Assembly: GCA_026707325.1 (NCBI GenBank)
Contig: JAPOXA010000143.1
Span: 1-56,550 of the forward strand
Source: Acidobacteriota bacterium
GTDB lineage: Bacteria > Acidobacteriota > Thermoanaerobaculia > Multivoradales > Multivoraceae
Direction: 5' to 3'
DNA: 56,550 nt
The position numbers and the translations under genes were made by a program. The notes under the pieces are model-generated. The model saw only the letters and a list, made by a program, of their open reading frames with translations, ran no database searches and had not been told where the DNA came from. Numbering within the stretch: the first letter of the stretch is position 1; each line of letters opens with the position of its first letter. Below, one piece after another: positions 1-6,778 of the stretch.

Positions 1-701
1 GCACCAGCGACGGCTCCGGCCGGACCTACCGCGACACCTACTACCACACCTGGGGCGCGTCGGGTCTTGCCGGCGTCTGGGCGGAGGAGAACACGCGCGA
101 GGCGATCTTCCAGGCCCTTCGGCGCAAGGAGGTCTTCGCCACATCGGGTCCGCGCATTCGGGTGCGCTTCTTCTCCCGGGCGGGGACCACGAGCGCCGAT
201 CTCGAGGATCCCGACTTCCTCACCAGGGCCTACGCGGAAGGCGTACCGATGGGTGGCGACCTGTCCACCCCGAACGGGGCCGCACCAACCTTCGCGGCCT
301 GGGCGCTGCGCGATCCTCTCGCCGCTCCGCTCGACCGGCTGCAGATCATCAAGGGATGGTCGGAGGATGGCAACAGCGAGGAGATGGTCTACGACGTCGC
401 CTGTTCGGACGGCGCGGCCGTCGACCCCGCCACCCACCGCTGCCCGGACAACGGGGCGAGCGTCGATCTCGCCACCTGCGCCATCAGCGCGGACGTCGGG
501 GCCAACGAACTCAGGGGCGTGTGGACCGACCCCGACTTCAACCCGGCGCACCGGGCCTTCTACTATGTGCGGGTGCTCGAGAACCCGACCTGCCGCTGGT
601 CGACCTGGGATGCGCTGCGAGAGGGCGTCGAGCCGCGCCGGGACATGCCGTCCACGATCCAGGAGCGGGCCTGGTCGTCGCCGATCTGGTACAGCCCCTG
701 A
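1..701 (+). CDS. DUF3604 family protein, C-terminal part
   Basis: The frame is open from the left edge of the window (first complete codon at base 3) to a TGA at 699-701, so only about 232 C-terminal residues are present. The residues near the edge include the motifs GVWAEENTREAIF and RRKEVFATSGPRI, which I recognise as the conserved C-terminal part of DUF3604 proteins, a large uncharacterised family thought to be related to PHP-type metal-dependent phosphoesterases. Family members often carry a signal peptide; that end lies outside the window. The protein ends SSPIWYSP, typical of the family. The stop overlaps the probable start of the metallophosphoesterase downstream. The substrate is unknown. 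Confidence 0.85.
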   Translation, partial: TSDGSGRTYRDTYYHTWGASGLAGVWAEENTREAIFQALRRKEVFATSGPRIRVRFFSRAGTTSADLEDPDFLTRAYAEGVPMGGDLSTPNGAAPTFAAWALRDPLAAPLDRLQIIKGWSEDGNSEEMVYDVACSDGAAVDPATHRCPDNGASVDLATCAISADVGANELRGVWTDPDFNPAHRAFYYVRVLENPTCRWSTWDALREGVEPRRDMPSTIQERAWSSPIWYSP

Positions 702-1447
702 AGATCCTGGTCTTCGCCGACGTGCACGGGAACGCCGAGGCGCTCGCGGCGGTGCTCGAGAAGGAAAGCGACGTTGACGCGACGATCTTCCTCGGCGACA
801 CCGTGCTCTCAGGCCCGCAGCCGAACGAGACGATGGCGCTGCTCGCGGATCTCGACGGGATCCTCATCGAGGGCAATCACGACGTGGAGATGTTCGAGCC
901 GGAGCGCTTCGAGGGCTGGCCGGCTCCTTGGCGGGCCTACACGAACTGGATTCTCGACACGCTGGAACCGGCGGGTTGGGAGCTGCTCCGTGGTCTGAAG
1001 TCCGAGGGTGAGTACGAAGTCGGCGGCCAACGGGTGTTCCTGCACCACGGCGTGCTACCCGACGAGCCCCGGCAGGCGCTGCCCGACACCCCCGACGAGC
1101 GGTTGGGCGCCCTGGCAGGGGGCACGGATTGCCCGATGGTGCTCTTCGGTCACTCCCACATCCAGTTCTGCCGGTCGATCGGTGGCCAGGAGTTCATCAA
1201 CCCCGGCAGCGTCGGCCAGCCGCGCTGCGGCCGGCGGGTGGCCTGCTACGGGTTGATCGAGAACGGCGTCTTCCGGCACTGCCAGGTGGACTACGACCCG
1301 GGCCCGTGGCTCGAAGCGCTCGACGGCATCCGGCCGCTCGACGGGTTTCCGGAGTTCCGGGAGTGGCTGAAGAAGGCGTTGCTCAGCGGCTACGGGATCG
1401 GCGAACGGGAGCCGTGGACGCGGTTTGCGCGAGAGGGCTACGTGTAG
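698..1447 (+). CDS. Metallophosphoesterase, YfcE/MJ0936-like
   Basis: A calcineurin-like phosphoesterase of about 249 residues. The metal-binding motifs appear in order: FADVHGN near the N-terminus, LGDTV, EGNHD, then FGHSH and the family signature NPGSVGQPR. These match the small cytoplasmic YfcE/MJ0936-type phosphodiesterases; the in vivo substrate is not predictable. The start is odd: the conserved KILVFADVHG should lie two to three residues after the initiator, and the only codon placed for that is CTG at 698, overlapping the TGA (699-701) of the DUF3604 gene. No ATG, GTG or TTG lies nearby in frame, and no clear ribosome binding site is seen. Translational coupling from the upstream gene is the simplest reading; a sequencing error is the alternative. 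Confidence 0.85.
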   Translation: MKILVFADVHGNAEALAAVLEKESDVDATIFLGDTVLSGPQPNETMALLADLDGILIEGNHDVEMFEPERFEGWPAPWRAYTNWILDTLEPAGWELLRGLKSEGEYEVGGQRVFLHHGVLPDEPRQALPDTPDERLGALAGGTDCPMVLFGHSHIQFCRSIGGQEFINPGSVGQPRCGRRVACYGLIENGVFRHCQVDYDPGPWLEALDGIRPLDGFPEFREWLKKALLSGYGIGEREPWTRFAREGYV

Positions 1448-1488
1448 CTACAACTCCTCGACCGCGATTCCTCCTTCGACAAAGGGGG

Positions 1489-2361
1489 TCAGTCTTCCAT
1501 GTTGAACCGCGCCCTGAACTCCGCGTAGCCCTCGTCGAACGTGCACGGATAGCCCTGGAGTGCGTCGGCCATCGTCTCCAGTGGCCCGCGGCGGAAGTAC
1601 AGGTGCGCTCTTCTCAGCAACCCGTCGTCCTTCCGCCCGCGATACAGCTCCAGCACGCGTCCGGCGAAGTCGTGCCCGTACCCCATCGGTCCAACGAAAT
1701 CGAGGGCGTGGTCCCCGATGGAGCGGTCGCTGAAGTCGATGATGTTGACCTGCTGGCTCTCCGCGTCCCAGAGAATGTGTTCTCCGCTCAGGTCTCCATG
1801 GACGAGGCACGTCGGAGGCGTTGACCGCAGTTCGTCGGCCAGTTCGGCGAGGAATGCTCTGACGACTCGGACTTCGCGCGGCGCAAGGCGCGGTAGTACG
1901 AGCGCCTCGGTGTCGCGACGGAGGTCTTCGAGGTCCTTCTGCGGGTCCTGCAGGGACACGCCACACTCGCGGACGACCGACTTCGGGGTCTCGTGGATCG
2001 CGATGAGGAACGTGGCGAGCTGTTCCGCTATCCGTTCTCTCTCCGTGTCGGAGAGGCCGCCGAAGGTGTCGACGTCGAGCTCGCGGCCGGCGAGAAGCGG
2101 GTAGCCGGCGAAGGAGCCGTCCGCGGACTCGTAGACGTAGTCGGGAATGCCGACGTCGACCCCCGGCCGGAGGTAGCGAAGGAGCCTGATTTCGTTCGCC
2201 AGCGCATCCCGGTACGCCTGGGCCTTGGGCGCCCGAAAGACAAGCGCCTCGTCGAGGACGAGGACGGTATGGTCCCAGCCGTGCGTCAGGTAGCGGTGCG
2301 ATGTCCAGGTGACGTCGGGGAACTCCTCCCGTATCCGCCGCAGGAACAGTTCTTCTTCCAT
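1489..2361 (-). CDS. Aminoglycoside phosphotransferase (APH) family kinase
   Basis: 290 residues with the APH/choline-kinase fold signatures: the catalytic Brenner-type loop CLVHGDLSGEHIL around residue 195 and the metal-binding IIDFSD about 20 residues later. The N-terminal lobe has the run VLVLDEALVFRAPK, which carries the ATP-binding lysine position. Such proteins phosphorylate hydroxyl groups on aminoglycosides, homoserine, sugars or other small molecules; nothing in the sequence fixes the substrate, so drug resistance should not be assumed. It starts at ATG 2361. It converges with the metallophosphoesterase and lies 51 bases downstream of the TetR gene on the same strand, so the two may be co-transcribed. 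Confidence 0.85.
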   Translation of the reverse strand: MEEELFLRRIREEFPDVTWTSHRYLTHGWDHTVLVLDEALVFRAPKAQAYRDALANEIRLLRYLRPGVDVGIPDYVYESADGSFAGYPLLAGRELDVDTFGGLSDTERERIAEQLATFLIAIHETPKSVVRECGVSLQDPQKDLEDLRRDTEALVLPRLAPREVRVVRAFLAELADELRSTPPTCLVHGDLSGEHILWDAESQQVNIIDFSDRSIGDHALDFVGPMGYGHDFAGRVLELYRGRKDDGLLRRAHLYFRRGPLETMADALQGYPCTFDEGYAEFRARFNMED

Positions 2362-2412
2362 AGGCCGACGACGTCCAGGCGGCCTTTCAAACCTGTCTAC
2401 CCGGCAACCTGG

Positions 2413-3144
2413 CTACTCGCCGGGCTTGCGGCGCGCGCCCACCGAGGAGTGCTTGCGTTCGAGACGACGAAGCTCTTTCTCGATGCCAGGGCGCACATGC
2501 GGCTCGGCGAAGGCGAGCAGGGTCACGTAGAAGCCGCTGAGGCTCTTGAGCCGGAAGGCCTCGTCGTCGAGAACGCCGAATGCCCACAGATCGAGGGCCA
2601 GTTCCCAGCCCACGTGGAGCTGCACCTCGAGGAACTCCAGGCCAACCACGTTCCGTAGTTGACCGTTGTGCAGCGCCTCGGTGATCGCGGCGCGGACCGC
2701 TTCCTTGGACGACTTGAAGTGCGCTGCCTCGTCCTGCTGGGCGAGTCTCGACCAGGAGCCGGTCCTGAAGTCGGCCACGATGAGCGGCCGCAGCAGGTCA
2801 CCGTTGTCGATGACGTACTGGAGAATGCCCTCCATGGCCCTCACGGCGCGCCGCAGAGGGTCGCGGGTAGCGCGAGCATCGGGAGCAGGTTCCTCGAGAC
2901 GCTGCACCGAGTCCTTGATCAACGCCTGCAGGATCTGCTCGCGGGATCCCAGGAGGTTGTAGAGGGTGGTCACGCTTAGTCCGGCCTGACGGGCCAGCTT
3001 GCGCATGGACAGGCCCTCGGGTCCCGCTTCCTGGAGGAGGGAGCGGGCGGACTCCAGGATGCGCTGGCGCCGCGCCGCCACGTTGGCCTCGCGCCGGCCC
3101 ATGGTTGCGCCGGCCCGGGGATTCTTGGCTTCAGGGTTCGTCAT
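2413..3144 (-). CDS. TetR/AcrR family transcriptional regulator
   Basis: 243 residues. The N-terminal helix-turn-helix is plain at about residues 24-75: RRQRILESARSLLQEAG followed by SMRKLARQAGLSVTTLYNL. The C-terminal ligand domain is divergent, as usual, so the inducer cannot be guessed. Start at ATG 3144; the first 20 residues are a basic, flexible extension. The gene is divergent from an unrecognised protein starting at 3249, and the 104-base spacer contains a palindrome (3193-3209) that recurs upstream of the cytochrome operon at 11466-11482. I infer that this repressor controls itself, the divergent gene and possibly that operon. Confidence 0.9.
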   Translation of the reverse strand: MTNPEAKNPRAGATMGRREANVAARRQRILESARSLLQEAGPEGLSMRKLARQAGLSVTTLYNLLGSREQILQALIKDSVQRLEEPAPDARATRDPLRRAVRAMEGILQYVIDNGDLLRPLIVADFRTGSWSRLAQQDEAAHFKSSKEAVRAAITEALHNGQLRNVVGLEFLEVQLHVGWELALDLWAFGVLDDEAFRLKSLSGFYVTLLAFAEPHVRPGIEKELRRLERKHSSVGARRKPGE

Positions 3145-3192
3145 GTCTGGCAGTTCCGGAGATGATACGCGCGTCTGTCGGCCCGCCCGAAC

Positions 3193-3209
3193 ACGTTACA
3201 CTGTTTCAA
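3193..3209. promoter_or_regulatory. Candidate TetR operator, copy 1
   Basis: On the minus strand this reads TTGAAACAGTGTAACGT, a 17-base imperfect palindrome of pattern TTG-nn-ACA-n-TGT-nn-C. It lies between the divergent TetR gene (start 3144) and the gene starting at 3249. An almost identical site at 11466-11482 precedes the cytochrome operon. Assignment to this TetR protein is inference. Confidence 0.5.
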
Positions 3210-3248
3210 GTTTGCGGCGATGGCGGCGGGAAGCCAGGGAGAACGAGA

Positions 3249-3920
3249 GTGGCCGATATCAACGTAGCCGAACAGAAGCCGGTCGGGGAGTTCGGCTCGA
3301 AAGCCTGGTGCGAGGCCTGCGCCAGGTACGGCGTGCAGCTCCTCGAAGACGGCGATCTGCCGGCGGACACCGCCTGGGGATTCACCGAGATCTACACCCA
3401 TGCGCCGGAGCGGTTGCTGGAGAATGGCCGCGAGATGGCGGCGTACTACCTGATGGTCAAGGACGGCCGGATCACCGGTGGCGACGGCGCCCCGGAGGAG
3501 TGCCGGGCGCTGCCGGGATTCCACGTCAAGCTCCCCTGGGCCTCGATCTGCAACCAGTCGCGCACAAGGTACGGCCGCGAGGGTCAGATGCGGCGCTCTG
3601 GCCAGGAGAAGGTCATGTTCCAGCAGATCGAGGAGTACGTCGGGCGGCCGAATCCCCTCGGCCTGGGCGGCGGCCCCAAGCACGTCTGGCCGCGGGAAGT
3701 CGGCATGGCGCTGGGCAAGGGCATGGAAGAAGGCGGTGGTCTCCACAACATCGCCGCGAGCCTGCAGATGCCCTCGCCCGAGTTCGCGGACCTTCCCACG
3801 ACCGACATGGCCGTCCCGGACTTCGAGGCGATGACGGACGAGCAGAAGCGGCGCTTCCTCGCGCTCCTCGCCGTCAGGGATCAGCGTCCAGCGAGAACCG
3901 CACCGCCGTCCGGTACGTAG
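3249..3920 (+). CDS. Conserved hypothetical protein divergent from TetR
   Basis: 223 residues, starting at GTG 3249, which has AGGGAG about eight bases upstream. I do not recognise the family. The protein has no signal peptide or membrane segment and is probably soluble. It is rich in Gly, with a run GLGGGPKHVWP in the middle and EEGGGLHNIAASL later, and contains a Trp/Cys motif LPWASICNQSRTRYG. The gene is divergent from a TetR regulator with a palindrome between them, which suggests ligand-induced expression. Its last 47 bases overlap the 3' end of the convergent VWFA gene (stop at 3874). Confidence 0.7.
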   Translation: MADINVAEQKPVGEFGSKAWCEACARYGVQLLEDGDLPADTAWGFTEIYTHAPERLLENGREMAAYYLMVKDGRITGGDGAPEECRALPGFHVKLPWASICNQSRTRYGREGQMRRSGQEKVMFQQIEEYVGRPNPLGLGGGPKHVWPREVGMALGKGMEEGGGLHNIAASLQMPSPEFADLPTTDMAVPDFEAMTDEQKRRFLALLAVRDQRPARTAPPSGT

Positions 3921-6468
3921 CCCCCACCGGCTCGCCGTCCTCCACGACCGGCCGAAAGACGGCCCGCCGCATCGCCGCGACGGCGTTCTCGGTCAGTCCA
4001 TGCGGCAAACTCTCCAGCACCTCGACAGCGACGACGCAACCTTCCCCGTCGATGCGGACGCCGAGGCCAACCACGCCCTCGACGCCGGCCTGTATCGCTT
4101 CGTCCGTGTACTCGTGGGCGACCCGGTAGATCATCTCGCCCGGCCTGCGGTCTGAGTCGCCGACGGCGTCCGCCTGCGGGTTCGTGGCCTCCTCCCCTGC
4201 CACCCCCCGCGAGTGACAGACGAGGATCCGCGCCCGGTCCGGGATCGGCCCTTCCGGCGACATGACCAGGATGCCTCTCGCCTCGGCGACGCCTGCTTCC
4301 GGGCGGCCCGAGTCCACCAGCAGCCGCGCGAGACTGTAGCGCGGTGCCACGGACGCCTCGTCGTCCATGACGGCGATCACCCGGCGAAAGGCGTCCTCGG
4401 CCTCGAGCACATCCTGCTCCGTGCGGCCAGGCTTGTCGAAGAGGGCCACGCCGAGCGCGTTGTAGGCACGTGTCTGCAAGCGGATGTCATCGGTCAGTTC
4501 CAGCGCCCGGCGGGCGGCGTTGGCCATCGCTTCGAGCTCGGACCGCTGGTAGTGGGCCGCGGCCTCGGCGAGCCACTGTTCGGCGGTGTCCGGCGGGGAC
4601 GGTGCCTCGGTGGCTGCGTTCGTGGCGCCTGACGAAGAGACGACACTTCTGGCGTCGGGTGCTGTTGCGGCGGCCGGGCCACTGGCCGCGTCCAGGTCGA
4701 ACGTGACGACGGAGGTCGTGGCGGCAAGATCGTCGCGCACGCCAACCGCGACGCGATGCGGCCCGGGCGCGGTGACCACGTCGACCGCGAACGGCCACGA
4801 GAGTTCCCGTGCGTCCTCGATCTCCCCCTCCTGCACCAGGACAGGGACGGGATGCTCCGTCACTTCGGAGAGGCGCGCCTCCTCGTCCATCACCTGGATC
4901 CACAGGCGGACCCGGGCCTCGTGGCCGCCGGCCGCCGGGGCCAGCGTCAGCGGACCGATGGGGATCGCGACCAGCATCCTCGACTGGATGTCGCCGCTGT
5001 CCAGCTCGACCTGGCTGCCCGTGCCGCGGACGGGCGCGATGCGGATCCCCATCGGGTTCGCGGCCTCTTCCATCGCAAGGGCCGCCAGGGTCAGGTCCGC
5101 CATCTCGGCTGAGATCGACTTGTCGACATAGCTGTCGCGGTGGCGAAGCGTCAGGCGGCGGCGATAGCGCCGCTTCGCCTCGTCGGTCAGCTCGACTTCG
5201 ATCCGGTGGGTGCCGCCCCTCTCGATGTGGGTCGCCGAGTAACCGAGCGAGTAGCGGTTCTGGAGGTCGCTCGCGATGCGGTCGAGGCCGCCCGCGAAGT
5301 TGCGGGTGTTGACGATCGCCCGGCCGCCGGTGCGATCGGCGAGGCGGAGCAGCGGCTCCTCGAGATTGGCGGCGCGGGTGAACTCGATGCTGGTGGAGAA
5401 GCGGAGGTCCGCGGTGTTCATGCCGCTTATGCGCGCTCCGGCCGCGGCGACGCTGTGGAAGGTGACGCCGTTGGCGTTGGCGAGGGAGGCGAGCTCGTCG
5501 AATCGCCGGGAGAGGTCGTACTGGTAGGCCTCGAGGGAGGCGTTCGCGGCGTCGATGCTTCTCGGGTTGGCGAAGGGCGAGTTTTCCGAGATGGACGACC
5601 TGTTCCGCCACCTGCCGCGCGTATCGTTGAACCGCTCCTCGACCGCCCGGAACAGATCCTCCGCCGGCCGCATGGGCAAACCGTTGCTGATGTACAGGAT
5701 GGCCTTGCGCCCCGGCAGGCCCGCCATCGTCCGGATCGCGTTCTCCAGGTTCACGATCGAGGCGTCGACCTCGCTTCTGATCATCGCGGCGAAGTCGCGG
5801 ATCAGCTCCACCACCGCGCTGTAGCGGGGCGGAACCTTGTCGTCCCGGTTGAGTTCGCGCAGGATGTCCAGGCGCTGCGATTCGATGCGGTCGCGGCTGC
5901 CGACGACCCTCGCGACCTCGTGGGTCGCCTCTGCAACGCGCCAGGCCTCGGTGGTGAAGGGGAGCGCGACCTCGAACCTGCCCGCGTCGTAGACGGCGAG
6001 CATCGCGCGGTCGTAAGGGCTGAGCTGGACGCTCAGGAAGTTGCGCAGGAAGGGCAGCAGCCGGTTGCGGTCCGTCGGCGTCAGGTTGTTGTTGTCGACG
6101 TAGACCATCAGGCTCAGCCGGTGCTCCGGCGGCGGTGGCTCGGCCGGGATGAAGCGGTCCAGGTCGCTTGGCCGAGCGTCCCGGCGGGCCGAAGCCGCCT
6201 GCTCCCGCGCGGTCGCATCCAGGCCGTCCGTGAACTCGTAGAAGTTAGACAGCTCCACCGGGCGACCGTCCTCCCGCACCTCGAAGTCGTCGGCCGTCAG
6301 GCCCGTCACCGGATTGCCGTCGCGATCGGACACCCACACGTCGACGTTGACGACGCGCACGTCGATCGTCTCGGCAAAGGTGTCGGGCGCGGGCTCCTGT
6401 CGTGCGTGCGCGGCGCTGGCCACGGGGAGTAGCAGGAAGAGCACGCCGAGGGTGGCAGGACGTTTCAT
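3874..6468 (-). CDS. VWFA-related exported protein with TPR and TonB-C domains
   Basis: 864 residues. A Sec signal peptide (MKRPATLGVLFLLLPVASAA) is followed by the start of the acidobacterial VWFA-related domain (IDVRVVNVDVWVSDRDGNPV, then DDFEVREDGR). The VWFA core spans roughly residues 100-430. Its metal site is degenerate: VYVDNNNL replaces the usual DxSxS. Helical repeats resembling TPRs lie around 640-730. The last 90 residues (EGVVGLGVRIDGEG, then AAMRRAVFRPVVEDG) form a TonB C-terminal domain. The protein is probably periplasmic or cell-surface; its role is unknown. Start at ATG 6468 is supported by the signal peptide, but no ribosome binding site is seen, and a palindromic element begins 23 bases upstream. 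Confidence 0.85.
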   Translation of the reverse strand: MKRPATLGVLFLLLPVASAAHARQEPAPDTFAETIDVRVVNVDVWVSDRDGNPVTGLTADDFEVREDGRPVELSNFYEFTDGLDATAREQAASARRDARPSDLDRFIPAEPPPPEHRLSLMVYVDNNNLTPTDRNRLLPFLRNFLSVQLSPYDRAMLAVYDAGRFEVALPFTTEAWRVAEATHEVARVVGSRDRIESQRLDILRELNRDDKVPPRYSAVVELIRDFAAMIRSEVDASIVNLENAIRTMAGLPGRKAILYISNGLPMRPAEDLFRAVEERFNDTRGRWRNRSSISENSPFANPRSIDAANASLEAYQYDLSRRFDELASLANANGVTFHSVAAAGARISGMNTADLRFSTSIEFTRAANLEEPLLRLADRTGGRAIVNTRNFAGGLDRIASDLQNRYSLGYSATHIERGGTHRIEVELTDEAKRRYRRRLTLRHRDSYVDKSISAEMADLTLAALAMEEAANPMGIRIAPVRGTGSQVELDSGDIQSRMLVAIPIGPLTLAPAAGGHEARVRLWIQVMDEEARLSEVTEHPVPVLVQEGEIEDARELSWPFAVDVVTAPGPHRVAVGVRDDLAATTSVVTFDLDAASGPAAATAPDARSVVSSSGATNAATEAPSPPDTAEQWLAEAAAHYQRSELEAMANAARRALELTDDIRLQTRAYNALGVALFDKPGRTEQDVLEAEDAFRRVIAVMDDEASVAPRYSLARLLVDSGRPEAGVAEARGILVMSPEGPIPDRARILVCHSRGVAGEEATNPQADAVGDSDRRPGEMIYRVAHEYTDEAIQAGVEGVVGLGVRIDGEGCVVAVEVLESLPHGLTENAVAAMRRAVFRPVVEDGEPVGATYRTAVRFSLDADP

Positions 6469-6490
6469 CCGGCGAAGCGTATCGCTGGGT

Positions 6491-6728
6491 CGTCGCCGGC
6501 CTTTGGCCGGCGGCAGTGTCTCTCGGAAGCGGACCAGAAGGTCCGCGCACCCAGAGCACGGCCTTGCCCGGTGGGGGACTCTCTACTGCAGGCCCATTGT
6601 TCGCAGTGACGCCATGTCATCCGCATGTAGAGAAGTCCACGAGATCGGGGCGGCTCTCTGGGTGCGCGGACCTTCTGGTCCGCTCGCCGCCGAAGGCGGC
6701 CAGAAAGATCGGCCGGCCAAAGGCCGGC
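6491..6728. repeat. Composite palindromic element, two copies in opposite orientation
   Basis: This 310-base gap between the VWFA start (6468) and the dikinase stop (6779) is largely repeat. Left copy 6491-6556: hairpin GCCGGCC-TTT-GGCCGGC, then GCGGACC-AGAA-GGTCCGC and the end GCACCCAGAG. Right copy 6656-6728 is inverted: CTCTGGGTGCGC, hairpin GCGGACC-TTCT-GGTCCGC, GCCGCC-GAA-GGCGGC, then GCCGGCC-AAA-GGCCGGC. The spacer 6557-6655 is itself conserved: its reverse complement, from CTTCTCTACATGCGG onwards, matches the spacer of the composite at 23421-23626. No gene was found in the gap. Confidence 0.9.
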
Positions 6729-6778
6729 ACCGCCTTGAGGCGCGGGCACAGCTTCGAAGCGGCGACCGCTCTAGACCC

